Shown here: piece after piece, positions 23,111 through 35,195 of the stretch | How positions within the stretch are numbered: the stretch's first letter is position 1 | Layout of the letters: the number at the start of each line of letters is the position of its first letter | Assembly (NCBI GenBank): GCA_002964805.2 | Contig: PUDQ02000006.1 | Span: 1-64,000, forward strand | Direction: 5' to 3' | Length of the DNA: 64,000 nt | Source: Trametes villosa | Taxonomy: Eukaryota > Basidiomycota > Agaricomycetes > Polyporales > Polyporaceae | Notes under the pieces: generated by a model | Told to the model about the DNA's origin: nothing | Seen by the model: only the letters and a program-made list of their open reading frames with translations | The model's database searches: none | Translations under genes and position numbers: made by a program

Positions 23111-25704
23111 ATGGAGCCCGACGTGTCGCTGGAAGATCACAGCGATGCCGCTTCGATCGGCGACGTTTCTACTCACGTACCTATCGATAATCAAAGTGAC
23201 ACGGCTTCCATTGGCGACATTTCCGCCCACATATCGGAGTCTCCTTCTCCGGACGTTCCTGGGCCGCCTCCTCCCCTGGACACCAGTTTCACCGTGGATC
23301 GGGCACCTCGCGAGCGCCTTCAAGATGTCTCCCAGAAGGACGCCGAGCGCGTAGGGTATGTCTTCTACACCTTCTGCCGATGCTGAGTGGCTCATCATCC
23401 ACGTCTGTGTGTGCGCCGTGCAGGAGGAAAATTGATAGGCATCTTATGCCCCTCATGTGCTGTGAGTCTCCTCGTGCATGGCAACCAGTCGAATCTTACT
23501 GAACAATTCGTCACAGTCCTTTACATGTCCGTATCTTGCGTACATGCGTACGCAGTATTATGGCTGATGAACCTACGTGTACAGGATGCAATTCATTGAC
23601 AAAACCACTCTTGGACAGTCTGCCGTCTTGGGGTTGCTGTGCGTACAGAGTTGCCCCTCGTTCTCGTGTGTGCAACAACACTAACATTGCCCGCTGCCGC
23701 TCAGGAACGGCCCCAACCACCGTCTGAGCCAGCAGGAGTTCAACTGGCTTGGAACCATCTTCTATATCGCCTTCCTCGTCTTCGAGTGGCCCCAGAACAT
23801 TGTATTGCAGTATCTCCCCATTGGGAGGTGGATAAGGTAAGCCGCGTCTCTCTTTCCCCGCTAGATTTATTTTGACGCTTACCGACTCACAGTCTCAACA
23901 TCGTGGTCTGCTCGATATCCCTCCTCTGCCAAGCGTCCGCAAAGACATTTGGGGGATTTTTCGTGTGCCGCATTTTCCTAGGTATCTGCGAGGGTGCGAT
24001 TACGCCGGGCTTCATGATCGTCACATCTATGTTCTACACACGCGAAGAGCAGACCCAGCGTGTTGCCTACTGGTGTACGTACGCTTCTTCTTCTTCGCGC
24101 TTCCTTCACTCGGGTTCATGTACGCTGATCGAAGCATCCACAGTCCTTATGAATGGCGTGGCTATCGTTGTGCTTGGGCTGCTCGCGTACGGCACCCTTC
24201 ACATCCACTCGACGATCCTCGAGGCCTGGCAGTGGTATGCGCCTCTTACAATACCCAACCGGCGGCGAATGCTGACAGCCATGGTCTGACAGGCTGACGA
24301 TCATCACCGGCACCTTTACTATGGTCGTCGCCGTCCTCTTCTGGTGAGTCCCCATCTTTCACCCCAGAGATGTATTCCTCATGACCGTGCATCGATCAGG
24401 TTCTTCTTCCCCGATTCGCCGGCGACCGCATGGTTTCTCACCACCCATGAGCGGGTCATCGCTACCGAGCGCATCAAGGACAACCAAGCTGGTGACGAGA
24501 ACAAGCACTTCCAGAAGGAGCAGTGAGTTCATCATCCCAGGCGCATGACAACCCTGCTGCTATGCTAACGTGCTCAATATCTGCAGATTCATCGAGTGTT
24601 TGAGGGACCCGAAGACTTGGCTCTTCTTCCTCTTCGCCGCCATCTCGTGAGTGTTCGCACCACCTGCGCGCGACTGCAGAGTTTGAATATAACATTGTTG
24701 TTCCGTACCCAGGAACGTCACGAACTCGGTATGTTGCTCAGATCTCGGTATACGCGTGGCCGCGGCAGAGAGGCTGACGGACGCCATAGCTCAGCAATCA
24801 GCGCCAGATTATCGTCGCCAACTTCGGGTTTAACCCGCTACAAACAACCCTGCTTGGCTGCGTTGACGGCGTCGTGGAGAGTACGTACATCCCTAACCTA
24901 TATTCCTCCATGCGCACTGGATCTAAACGGAGACTGAAAGTGATCGCCATCTTCTGCACGGCCAAGTCTGCAACCTATTGGAAGAACGGGCGTGCATACT
25001 CGGGCGTGCTAGCGTACTGCGTCGCCATTCTCGGCTCCATCCTTGTCAACACGCTCCCGTCCAGCAATCACATCGGCCTACTATTCTCCTACTGGCTCTC
25101 GAGTAAGTTCAACACGACTTGGAGCAGCCTGTGAATGTATGTGTTACTAACTGCGCGTAACACCCTAGTCGCCTCTATTGCTCCCTTCGTCGTCATGATG
25201 GCCTGGGTTGGCTCAACCACAGCCGGCCATACTAAACGTAGGTCTACTTCGGCATTCCTCTCTTTACGTCCTTAAGTGTGCGTTGTTGAAATTTCTCATG
25301 CAGGTTTAACGACAAATGCGATCTTCATGATCGGATACGCAATCGGAAACGCAGTGGGCCCGCAATACTGGGAGAAGCGCTTCCAGCCGCGGAATCACGT
25401 CCCTTGGTTGATACTCTCCGTTTGCTGGACGGTTTCGGCGCTCATTCTACTCGCAACACGTGCATATCTTGCAAGAGAGAATGCACGCCGGGAACGCGCG
25501 AGTGCGGGTGGCCCGTACGCGGCCCCAATACACATATTCCGAAAGCACTCAAAAGGCACGTTTACCGACAAGCGTAGTAGTCGGGTATGTTCTCTTGTTA
25601 TCCAGCGTATAACCGCACATGCTGACCGAGTGGACCTCCTATTCATGCAGGTGGTCCTCGACGTCACGGACTTGCAGAATCCCAACTTCCGTTATGTGCT
25701 CTGA
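23111..25704 (+). CDS. MFS transporter, allantoate-permease/ACS type, 16 exons
   Basis: Fifteen short introns join into one continuous frame from MEPDVSLEDHSD to the typical family C-terminus LQNPNFRYVL. Exon 1 is 23111-23355 and the last exon is 25651-25704. Family marks in order are: RKIDRHLMPLMC, YMMQFIDKTTLGQSAVLGLL (TM1), NWLGTIFYIAFLVFEWPQNI (TM2), CRIFLGICEGAITPGFMIVT (TM4), SMFYTREEQTQRVAYW, FFFPDSPATAWFLTTHERVI in the central loop, SNQRQIIVANFGFNPLQTTL, and TTNAIFMIGYAIGNAVGPQY (TM11 region). These fit the anion:cation symporter group (Dal5/allantoate permease, vitamin or small-acid uptake) in the plasma membrane. The substrate cannot be told. No lesion was seen, so it is probably functional. 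A TATA-like element and a CT-rich leader precede it. Confidence 0.9.
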
Positions 25705-25740
25705 CAAAGTCACCCCAGGCCTGTAGTATTTTCCTTCGCC

Positions 25741-25797
25741 TTGTCTCATATCCTCATCCTTGTCTCATATCCTCATCCTTGTCTCATATCCTCATCC
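25741..25797 (+). repeat. 19-bp tandem repeat, three copies
   Basis: The unit TTGTCTCATATCCTCATCC is repeated three times without change, just downstream of the MFS stop codon (probably in its 3' UTR). Confidence 0.9.
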
Positions 25798-26091
25798 TTG
25801 TCGTCTCCTATATCTGTTATCTCCTCCAGCCTCTCAGTATCGACTCGTGCCTTAGGCCTCCTCTTACGGCGTCTCCATATACTGCGCGTCCATAAATTCT
25901 CTCCCGCTATGCTCCAGTCCGCCCACACATGGCCTGATTGCTCCATGAGCTAATCACTGCATCGTGCGCAAGCACTGTACACAGAGTTCTTGATATATCT
26001 TGACAACGTCGGCGTCGGCGTCGGCGAACCTGCTACGTTCGGGGTCCTGGGTCCTGGTATGTTCGTCTCCGCTCGCGCGGTGATAATATCA

Positions 26092-26239
26092 TAAAATATT
26101 CAGCGATGTTGGGGGAAAGGTTCTACTTGCACCGTATGCGAGGACCCAGTGCTCCCTACGCCGTCAGAACGCGCAGGAGATCAGACATGTTGTAATGACG
26201 ACAAAAATTGAGTAGCGAGTACGGGGTGTCAGAAGTCTC
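26092..26239 (+). repeat. Dispersed repeat, copy 1
   Basis: It starts TAAAATATTCAGCGA, and later blocks GATCAGACATGTTGTAA and GGTGTCAG recur in the same order at 27485-27633. The copies are diverged, with small length changes between blocks. Confidence 0.7.
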
Positions 26240-27484
26240 CCCGAGTACCTTGACGTTCGACTGTGCTAGCGCCGACGCCAACACCTCTGGACGCCAATAC
26301 CTCTTGTGCCACCCCTCCTCCGCAAGATATCAGACAACCTGTAGAATTTGTTTCATATCTTGTACACTAAGCCACAGGGTGGGCGTGGTCACTCACGGCC
26401 TCGTCAGCATCATCTAACCGACCAGGTCATGAAGCATACCGGGAGGGTGAAGGATTCGAGGGGCCGGGGAGCAAGGAGCAAGAGTGCAAGGTACGTATGT
26501 TCGGCTTCCCAACCTACCCAATGAGCTCATGCGTCTCGATAGCTCTGACAGCCTGCGATTCTCTCGGAGAGGCTCGTCCCTCAGATTCTCCATGTGCGCG
26601 GACACTCTGGAAAACTTGCAGGTATCGTCTGGCCCGCTGGAATATCTCTGGGGCGTCTCGACGCAGCTCCCTCCAGCGCCAGGTCGTGTCACCCTCGTCG
26701 CCGCTAACCGGGAGGGGCGTACGTACAAAGTCGTGCCCGGCAAGGACTAGTAGGCACACCTTGAGCATCTCCAGGCGGACATTCGCGCGTTCAAGAAGCA
26801 ACTGGAGCACGTCATCGGAGCGCTACAGCGAGATCCTCCCGGGCGTGGACCTCCCGGACCTCCCGGGCGTGAACAACACCGCGGACAACCTGCCCCACTA
26901 CGAGGGGCGGGCCCGTTCGTGGAGAGCAGGTTCACTCTTCGGTGGTGGCAACTTCGGGTAAGGCCAGACGAAGACCGGCACAACCCTAGGGGGAGGCTGG
27001 TAGCCGCAGAGTCAAACGCGGGGTAGGCAACTTGAAGTGCAGGGGGCGGTCACTCCACTATCAATGTCCCAACACGTGTGAGGTACTCTCCCTCCTTTCC
27101 TAACGCCCTATGAGTGTCATTGCTGACCTGAGATCGTAGTCGTCCTCGACTCGCTCGTGATCGCCGTCTCGACTCTCAGAGCTGCTCATGCTCATCAAGT
27201 ACCGCGTTGGCATGCTTGAAGGCCAACTTCGCCCCGCTCTATCCATTCTCTATCTCTAGGCGGGTATGCGTGTGCGACTTATTAGGAGATTCTTGCCATC
27301 GTTTCGGCTCTAAATGCAGGAAAGGCTTGTATGCTGAGAGGTTTTGGGGAGGTCTCTCCACCGCAGTCTGCAGACTTTCAATGAGATGCCATGTTGACCG
27401 TCTCGAAAGTCTTGGGCGCTCTCGGGCGTCAGCAAGCCGGCTTTCCTTGGGGTCCTAGTGCATAGTCGTGTACTCATAAATGGG

Positions 27485-27633
27485 TAAAATATTCAGCGAC
27501 GTTTGGGGAAGGGTTCTGAATGCGTAGGAAACAAGTTTTCAATACTTGCGACATCTCAAGAGTGTATATTAGATCAGACATGTTGTAACGGCGATAAAAG
27601 TTGAGTAACAAGTGTGGGGGTGTCAGGAGTCTC
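27485..27633 (+). repeat. Dispersed repeat, copy 2
   Basis: Same order of blocks as 26092-26239: TAAAATATTCAGCGA, GGGTTCT, GATCAGACATGTTGTAA, TTGAGTA and GGTGTCAG. It is a diverged direct copy about 1.4 kb downstream. Confidence 0.7.
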
Positions 27634-27840
27634 AGCCTCATCTCAACATCCTTGAACGCATAAGCGCCGCGAGCCGCGCGCCGCGAGCCGCTCGCTGTCG
27701 CCCCTCAACGTTCAACGTTCACGTTCAACTCCCACTCAGTTACTCTCGCTGTTTGACCTTCGTCCACGCGAGTTTATACGGCGTACGGACGTCCATGGAT
27801 AGTGTTCTTTCATTAATCTGCACTCATTTGCAAGACGAGT

Positions 27841-28842
27841 ATGCCCCGCCCCGCCGAGAGGGTACAGGATGCGAGTGGTGGACGACGTAGGGGCTACGGT
27901 GTAAGGTACGTATAGTAGGATACTCTGGCTGCCTCTCACCATGCCCACCCATCTACCAGGCCCCAGGACAGCCATAGCTCCTCATTCTTTGGCCACTGGG
28001 GCGAGAACGATATGCGCTTGGGGGGCCGGCAGCGTCAACAACAGCCCCACACGTCGGGCGATGATGTCGTCCATTGCGCCACCAGCCATGTCCCTGCAGC
28101 TAGGCACTACCGGGATCCACCACTACATCGGCCGTATGCCGCTCCAAGTGCCAACCATCCTGTCCAAAACAGCACACGGTTGAATAAGCACTCTCTCGCC
28201 TATATTTCCCATCCTGTTGTAGGGCCAGGCGCGACTCCGACAACGCATGTGGTAAGAGATTCCCTCTACATTTGAGTCGTGTATCTCCTTGCTGACAAGC
28301 TATACTTCTTCTTGTGGTAGCAGCAGGCTCAGCTACAGTTCCAAGACTCGCAGCCGCGCACGCAAACCCATGAACAACAGGCACAACCCTCCCACCAGCA
28401 CTTTGGCTATGGGAGGCCAGGTTCCTCTAATATCGGTCCTCTTCATTCAGGTACTACGTCCTGGCCTCCATGTCCCATATTGGCGCCTACACGCTGAACG
28501 TCTCCATTTGCTGTCCCAGCGCCAACTCGTTCCACGTCCCCACCTCCTACCCTTGCGCCCATTCGCTGGGCTGCACCGCTTCCCATATCAGCGTCCTCCA
28601 CGCCCCTTCCCCCAATCCTTGCGCCGATTCGTTGGACATCTCCGCCTCCCATTCCAGCGCCAACCCGTTCAACATCCCTGCCTCCCACCCTCGCGCCGAT
28701 CTGCTGGACTGCTCCGCTTCCCCAGTCGGCGCCCTCGGCGTCCCCTCCTCCGATTCTTGCGCCGATTCGTTGGTCATCTCCGCCAGCCTTTTCGCCAACC
28801 CGCTCGATCTCGCCTACTATCCCTCATCCCTACTCCCTGTAG
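27841..28842 (+). CDS. Proline-rich repeat protein, four exons
   Basis: Exons 27841-27905, 27960-28251, 28321-28450 and 28520-28842 give 269 residues with introns of 54, 69 and 69 bp. The start is MPRPAERVQDASGG. The middle is Gln/His-rich (QQAQLQFQDSQPRTQTHEQQ). The last exon is built from imperfect repeats such as APTRSTSPPPTLAPIRW and LPPILAPIRWTSPPPIP. The third intron is a choice: its GTACTA donor and CCCAG acceptor keep the frame and remove a TGA (28494-28496). If it is not spliced, the protein ends there, while the proline repeat frame stays open for over 100 further codons. I favour splicing. The family is not recognised and the protein is probably largely disordered. Confidence 0.55.
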
Positions 28843-29576
28843 CACCCTCCACTCATCTTACCTAAAGCCGCCGCTCTCCACTATACGCCGTAATTCGACC
28901 TCGCTGCATGCCTAGGCTCGCGCCCCCTACTCTCGCACATATTCCTGTAGTTATCCTTGTATTCCCTTCTCTTCACAGTAAACCCCTACGACGAAGACGA
29001 CATATCGACGGCGTACGGTGTGCGTGACGTTTGGCTAGCGTATGGTGGTTGGGGAGTTGTGGTCGACCAGCGGTTGTGGGCGACGGGAGTGAGTAGCATA
29101 TCGCTTAAACATGACCTCTATTGACCATTTGCACGCAGGGGTCCCCACAAACGACTAGACGCTTCTCCGATTATTTGCCATTGAGGCAGCCCTCTCGCGG
29201 GAAGTCATCATATCGTGCTAGTTCTGGGCGGCGGCGCTCAAGGGCGCCGCGCGCGCCGAACTACTCCTGTATAAAGACTCATACCTTCCCTTTACAATCC
29301 AAGCCGTCAGTATATATGCACGCAAACCCGCCCTCTCATCTCGTGCGCCTTTAGCAGGGGATTGAGAGAAGGACTCTGGGCTGGGTTAGTCCGGCGCTCA
29401 GATACAAGGTATAGCGTTCGAATCATGACATCATGAATATCGAACGCCCAGAACGCCCATTCCCCCTGCTCTCCTCGCATACTGACAACGTCCTCTTCTC
29501 GTCTCTCCTCCAGATCTTCTCTTCCCTTTGCTTCTCTTCTCTTCTCTTCTCTCCTCTCCGCCAAGCCAAATCGCCA
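28843..29576. other. Intergenic with TATA-like element and CT-rich leader
   Basis: TATAAAG sits at 29270-29276. A CTTCTCTTCTCTTCTCTCC run ends just before the next ATG. No gene is supported. Confidence 0.4.
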
Positions 29577-31629
29577 ATGCCAGAACGCGCGGAGATATAC
29601 GTGCAGCACAAGCACGTCGAACACTTCATCAACTCCACAACCCCCCAGGATCGCCGCCTTCATGCTCTATGGGTCGACCCTACAGCCAAAGAGCAGGCGA
29701 ATGCCCCTCCCCGCTCTCGGGCTCATCGAGGGCTGGTGTACGCGTTGCAACCAGGAGACACGCTCCGCCGAGGCCAGAAGAAATCGTCGGAGGAGGATAC
29801 TCGTCCGCGTCGTAAGGTATCCAAGAACATAGAAGACGGCGAGCCCGGCTTTGCCATTTACCCTACCTGGCTATTTCCCGATCTCTCTTCGTCATCATTG
29901 TGCCTCATTGGCGTTCCTTTCAACCCGCGTTCCCTCATCCTCGAATTTCAAAACTCAGCAGGTAGCTCTCTGTGCGTTGAGGTCAGTACGTTCAGAGCGT
30001 TCTAGATAGCCGTTCATTGAAGGATTGCAACTCCAGGTCCGCCTCTTCTTGCACGTATCGACGCAGATTTTTACTCGGAAGGAGTGGGACGACTCGATCT
30101 GCAAGGTCTCGCGCGATGTACGTCTCACATTTGACATTATTGTCTGAACCATAGTTTCTGATCTCCTCTCAGGACCGAGGCTTCAAAGTAGCCATCGCTT
30201 TTGATTTGGGAACATATGTGCTTGCACTATTGGCCCATGATATGCTGTTCCGAGTAAGTCGTATCTTCTTCGTCGCTTCTGCGTCTCATTGACGAGGGCT
30301 GCTCAGGTACAGTGGGCAGCCTCCATAGAGAGGCTGCCAAGTGCACATGCATCTGACGTCCTCACAGACTGGCGCGGGTTCCTTTGGGATGTATCCTGGT
30401 GGGTGGAACGCCGACGCGCCAAGGCACGTTCACGCACGGGACCGGCGTTCTTGATCATCCACTCTGAAGACGTCTTCCCCGGCCTCGGAGTGTATTCGCT
30501 CTCCGAAGTGTTTCACCGTGCAGGTGCGCTTGCTCTATACCTATTTTTGTCTTCGCGTGTATCGACTGATAGGCCTGCGTGTGCGTTACACCCCGCAGGC
30601 TTCACAGTGTCTATCTCTGAAAGGGACCTCTTTGACAATGCGTCGCGTACTGCGAGGCTCTGCGTAGCGTTTCGGGAATTCGCAGCGGAATGCGAACGGA
30701 AGCTCTGGCCATTCGCCAAGCGGTATCTCCACGGCTTCAAGTTCGCCGTGGAACAATCGGATCGTCTGTTCTATGGGCGGAATCTCCTTGTGTATGGGAA
30801 GGCACGAACATGGGTTTGCGCCAGACAGAGCGCTCTCCTTGACAAGATAGTCCGAGCGAAGTCAGAGGTACGCAATCTCTAGAGCCTGAACGGCAACAAT
30901 TCAAAAGGGTTTCCTCACGCAGGAACAAGGCAACGCGAGCGACGCCTTCGAGCCAAGCCTGGTGCGCGGCGCGTTGGCTATGCCCAATGATAATCTCGGA
31001 CACCTCATTTTCGGACCGGACGAGTGGAACCGTCTCCGAACGTTGTGGCAACTGCCAGTGACAGCGTCCGACAAACGCAGCGATTCTCTTACTAGGTTGT
31101 ACCAATGTGGGTGTCCATTCTGGGTCACGGCAGGACGGGTTGATCTCATCGTCTCACCTAGCTTTCCAATTGATAGAAAGGACACACCTGGAGAAGGGGT
31201 ACTACGATGGAGGTTTGTATGGCGGTCAGTGGAATGCGCGCCGTTTCCAGACGGCGATGTACCGGTTACATGTCAAGAAGGTAAATCATTACGTTGACGT
31301 TATCTTACATAGGCTGATAGACAAGCAAACAGATCGACCCATCCTCTCAGCTGACTGCCACTCCCCCGCGGCGCACGATCGGTACTAAGAAACACCCCTT
31401 GTCTGTCGATGACGAGGAGTTCGACTCGGAGGAGAAGAAGAAGAAGAAGAAGAAGAAGAAGAGCAGGACATTTCAAGCATGGTCTATCATTCCCATGTAG
31501 GTCGACGCTATCGCGCAGCTCCCACATCGTCTCTGACCCGAACTTGGAATGCAAGTGCGAGAATGAGCTCGGATGTGCAGCGCCATCTGGTCTCCCTACC
31601 AGAACAACATAGGCTGGCTTCGACTTTGA
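29577..31629 (+). CDS. Unrecognised intact gene, nine exons
   Basis: Eight introns with good borders join into one frame, starting MPERAEIYVQHKHVEHFINS and ending NNIGWLRL before TGA at 31627. Key joins include LCVE|VRLFLHV (donor GTCAGT), VSRD|DRGFKVAIAF, DMLFR|VQWAASIE, FHRAG|FTVSISE, KSE|EQGNASD, LYQ|SFQLIERT, and LHVKK|IDPSSQL. The middle is a well-mixed, folded-looking sequence (ERKLWPFAKRYLHGFKFAVE, GYYDGGLYGGQWNARRF). Near the C-terminus lies an acidic run followed by about ten lysines encoded by an AAG microsatellite at 31434-31461. No known domain was recognised and no membrane segment or signal peptide is clear. The last intron and C-terminus are the least certain part. The strong frame conservation across eight introns argues for a real gene. 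Confidence 0.6.
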
Positions 31630-32955
31630 CCACAAGAATCACCACCACCCACACGTACACCGTCGGACCTATGGACTTTTGTGGCATCGCCCGCCTTGAA
31701 CGCGCTCAGGGCAAGGGGAGCTCCATGTAATTCACCGGCGCATTTTGTCTCTGCATGACTACTGACCTAATGAACAGCATGTTTCTATGTCAAGACGACC
31801 CCTCGGCACCTGCATTCTATCGGCGTCGCCGAAAATCCGCTGGCATGCATCTGAAAGCTCGTTTCACAGCTGCTATGCATAGGCGGGTAAGGAAACTGAG
31901 GAAAAAGAAGGCGGGCCCTTCGCACAAGAGGGGACTCGGATCCACTCGTTCACGACGCAGTCCCAAATCCTCTGACCAACTCGCGATGGAGGAAGCTCAA
32001 ATATACACGGGCAGAAATTGAGCAGGGGGGCCTGGATTCATGTACTTTATCTGTAAGCTACGGTACAGCATGGCTTGATAATGTTCGAGGGAACCTGTGC
32101 TCTGACTTGGAGCCTACGCTTGAGCAACACCTATACGGGGTCCTGCGCGACACTAGGCCTCTAGGCGCTTGTTCCATAGCCCCGTAACCCTAAGACCTCT
32201 GAGTCTAAGGCGACTAACTATTGAGCCGCAGAGATTTCGGAAGAATTCGGCGAGTGATAGGAGAGGCACAGTCCTACGTTGAGAAGAACTAGGAGGACGA
32301 CCAGTTTTATGAATCGAGTCGAGAATCTAGCACGCGATGAGCAGGTGCCAGGGGTCAGGCCTCACCGATACACACCCTCTGACCCTCAGGCAACCCTCAG
32401 GCGTAAGTACGCAGAGTCACCATCACTACTGTCGACGTTGAACTGCCCCAAAGCTTGTGCCTCTTGCCGTCGCCTCGCTCCCCTGAGCAATCTCATCTCC
32501 TGTCTTCAAGATGCCTACGGCAGAGCTCGAAAACCTCGAAAACCTTCCATGGAGATCCAGCAAGGGCTTCGTCTACCCTTCCTCTACTAGTCACCCGTCT
32601 GCAATCTCCTCTCCTCCAGCCACCACTCGTGCCCGGCACCCAATTTGAACTAGTGAGTGCGTCGTGGTGTCTTATCCATTAAATGCCCGTGTTCTAGGAG
32701 CACGGAATACAGGTATACGTCTCTGTCTCTCTGGTGTGGTTCATGCGATCTCACTCCAGGACACTGGACAGGCTCACGGGCGACCTTCGCGTGAATAGAC
32801 GATCAACTTGTCTTGATATCTTCCTGATATCATGCCTTACCTCGCGGAACCTCGCGGACGTTCGTCCGGACGAGCAAGCACAAAGGCACACAGTCGTTCG
32901 CGATTCTGCAAGCTACGTCCTCGAACGGACGGTTCCATTCTCAGACAATCTATGC
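31630..32955. other. Intergenic, nothing firm
   Basis: Basic open frames (about 31755-32020) look like chance. A minus-strand stretch at about 32185-32235 faintly resembles a tRNA-derived sequence but does not fold properly. No gene is supported. Confidence 0.4.
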
Positions 32956-34245
32956 TCGACGATGACGCCCTCCACATATAACGTTGCTGTGGCAACTGAA
33001 CTGCTGCTCGCTCACCCGTATCCTTTCCCTCCAGACCCCTAGCCAGCAGAGCAGCCACAACCCGCTGCTGCTGCTGAGGAAGCCCCCGCTGCAGGAGAAG
33101 ACGCCGAGGCGGCAGCTACCCAGGGCCAAGCCGAAGGCGACGCAGTTGCAGAACCCCGCCCGAGCCTGAAGCTGGTGCTCCGACGGACGAAACGGCTGAG
33201 GTGCAAGAGGCTGTTGAAGCGAACGCTGAGGGTGGTGCATCCGCCGCGTCTGAGGAGCCCGTCGAGTCCACTACCCAGAACCAGATAGAGCAGTCTTACC
33301 CGCTAGTGGAAGGTGCCACTGAAGGCTTGAGCTCCGCTGCCGAGGAGCCTGCCGTTCCCGACAAGAGTGCAGAGGAGTGGTTGAAGGAATTCAACACTGC
33401 TAGGGAGCTGTTCAAGGAAGACCTTGGCCGGCGCGTGCTCAGTCTCGTCGGCGAGCACCCTTCCCTAGTGTTTTATGTCCAGAAGGTCTTCGTAGGACCT
33501 ACGAGCGGGTACCATACGCGCTCTGTGAAGGCGTCGACCGACAGACAGACATCCACGCGTTCTCTCCCAAGGCATACGACGTGCAGGAGCACCCCCGGGC
33601 CCTCTTCGTTTGCTAGGATGTCCTCGCCCTCGTGTTGGGTGACACTACCTCTCCTGCTGCGAAAATGGCAAACGGCGGACAACGCGGCGGAAAGTCTCAT
33701 GTACGTCCTGCTCTCGTTGCTACTGTCCAATCCCGGAGATAGCGGCCACCCAGTCATCCCGAAGTGGTTGCCTGCGCAACTTCTCATCTTGGAGTCCTTG
33801 CTGGTTCTCGGTGAGGCGCCTCGCTCCATGACCCTGCGAAGGAGGGCGAGGCCATCGTTCGTGAGCTCATCGCTTCCCCTAGGGTCCGGGACGCGCCACG
33901 CAGAAGAAGCGCGCAACGCCCTGTTCGAGTTCTGCATGCGCCTGCTAGCAGTGCCGACGCTCCGGAAGGACGAGCTGATCGCCGCTCTCCGGTCCGTATC
34001 TTTGTCCTTCTGACTCGCGACTTGAGCGTTGCGGAGAACTTCGTCAAGCGCGGCGGCGTCGCTTCGCTCTTCCAGTACATGAAGATTCCCTCGGGTACCC
34101 AGAGCGGCGTCGGTATACAGTCCTACGTCGCTATCGAGAACCCGTCCATCCTCCAGCACGTCATGCGCCAGCAGGTCTGGCTATCTTTTTCGCACCCTCG
34201 CACCCGCGTCGTCGACGTCGGCGCCTTCGTTTCTGGCTGCAAGGC
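32956..34245 (+). pseudogene. TOM1: TOM1/HUWE1 fragment, duplicated segment (copy 1)
   Basis: This is a partial duplicate of the segment at about 35752-37000. It begins inside the ubiquitin-binding UBA region (NVAVATELLLAHPYPFPPDP) and carries a TAG at 33040-33042 where the other copy has a Glu codon. It then runs through PVPDKSAEEWLKEFNTARELF-like sequence to a NALFEFCMRLLAVPTL block and VVDVGAFVSGC at about 34200-34240. Frames shift repeatedly, for example in the KEDI/SPKAY region and where CTGCGAAGG replaces CTGCCGAAGG near 33827. The TOM1/HUWE1 family are giant HECT ubiquitin ligases. This piece cannot encode one. Confidence 0.8.
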
Positions 34246-34450
34246 GACATCCTGTCTCTCTACAAGTACTACACCACCATGGCTGGTGCCACGACGGCTC
34301 TGTTGGTTCACGGTGAGAAAGGCGCTACATTGAGTACTATAGACGTCACTCAACTAACTGGTTCCTTAGAGCGGCCATCGCAGAAGGTGCTCCACACTGT
34401 CCTGTTGGCTGCGTTCGCGCGAGTCGGTGGTCTCGAGGCTGTGTTCAGCC
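34246..34450 (+). pseudogene. TOM1: TOM1/HUWE1 fragment from an upstream part of the gene
   Basis: From about 34243 the sequence reads GDILSLYKYYTTMAGATTAL, then LLVHGEKGATLSTIDVTQLT, then ERPSQKVLHTVLLAAFARVG. In the TOM1 family this part lies before the MHHRCDEF block found at 35201. The breakpoint with the preceding piece is therefore a junction between two normally distant parts of the gene. Confidence 0.65.
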
Positions 34451-35195
34451 GGTGATGCGCACGGTGCCACTCTGACCCCAGGATCCTTCGCCAGGTCTCT
34501 ACGCTCGGCGCACCGCGCGTTATGCACGCGCTCGCGGAAGGGCGCGCGTCCCTCCCCTCAGGTATCCGCAAGGGCGCGGTGGTTCCGCTCGCGACGGGCC
34601 CGGAGGCTTCGCGCGCGTTGAGCGGGACTATCGGCCGAGCGGGCGGAGCGCGAGTCATCGCCAAGGGCGGGCGCAGCACGCGGGCCGCCTTATCGGGCGC
34701 GGCCGCCAATCGTAGGGCGGGCATTCGCGAGCGCGCGTGGACTCGCGCGTGGCGGGGCCGCTGTCCTCGCGGTTCGCGGCGCGGGCCTCCGAAGGGGGTT
34801 CTGGATCCTTTCGCTGGTCTAGGCTTGGTAGCTACGATTCATCCATGTACCTACGCGCCCCGGGCGCCAGAGAATTCAGACTCCTTTCCCCCTCACCCTC
34901 AGGAGCTCAATTGCGTCTGCGTCCTCTCTCTGCGAATAGCGTCTTGCGTTGCGTTGCGTTGCGTTGCGTCCTTGCGTCTTTCACCGCGCCCGCGTTCGTG
35001 TCCCCCTCGCGAGCGCCTGCTCGTAGCTACTTTCGCGCCAGCGCCGTGACCTTCGCGAGACGTGCCAGCGCATCGCGCTCTCCCGCGAAGGGCACCCGAC
35101 TCGAACCTAGCTTCTCCCTCACTCCGCGCTTAGCTTCCCTACAGGCCTCGTCCTCCGAAGGCCCTCGGCCTGTCTCTGGTTGTCCCTAGGGGATA
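34451..35195. other. GC-rich insertion within the TOM1 relic
   Basis: About 750 bp without homology to the gene, including a GCGTT pentamer run at about 34945-34970. It splits GLEAVFSR from MHHRCDEF. Confidence 0.5.

Larger units (their letters stand above)
25705..27840. other. Repeat-rich intergenic DNA
   Basis: It contains a three-copy 19-bp tandem repeat at 25741-25797 and GGCGTC triplication near 26010. A dispersed repeat occurs at 26092-26239 and again at 27485-27633. Between those copies, plus-strand HLEHLQADIRAFKKQLEHVI (about 26758-26817) could be a short coiled coil, followed by a GPP-rich stretch. It cannot be joined into a convincing gene. Confidence 0.45.

Noticed and set aside
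32185..32240. Minus-strand stretch resembling a tRNA (AGTTAGTCGCC...GGTCTTAGGGTTACGGGG)
   Set aside because: The anticodon stem has mismatches, there is no proper B box (GGTTCRANYCC) and no acceptor stem could be paired.
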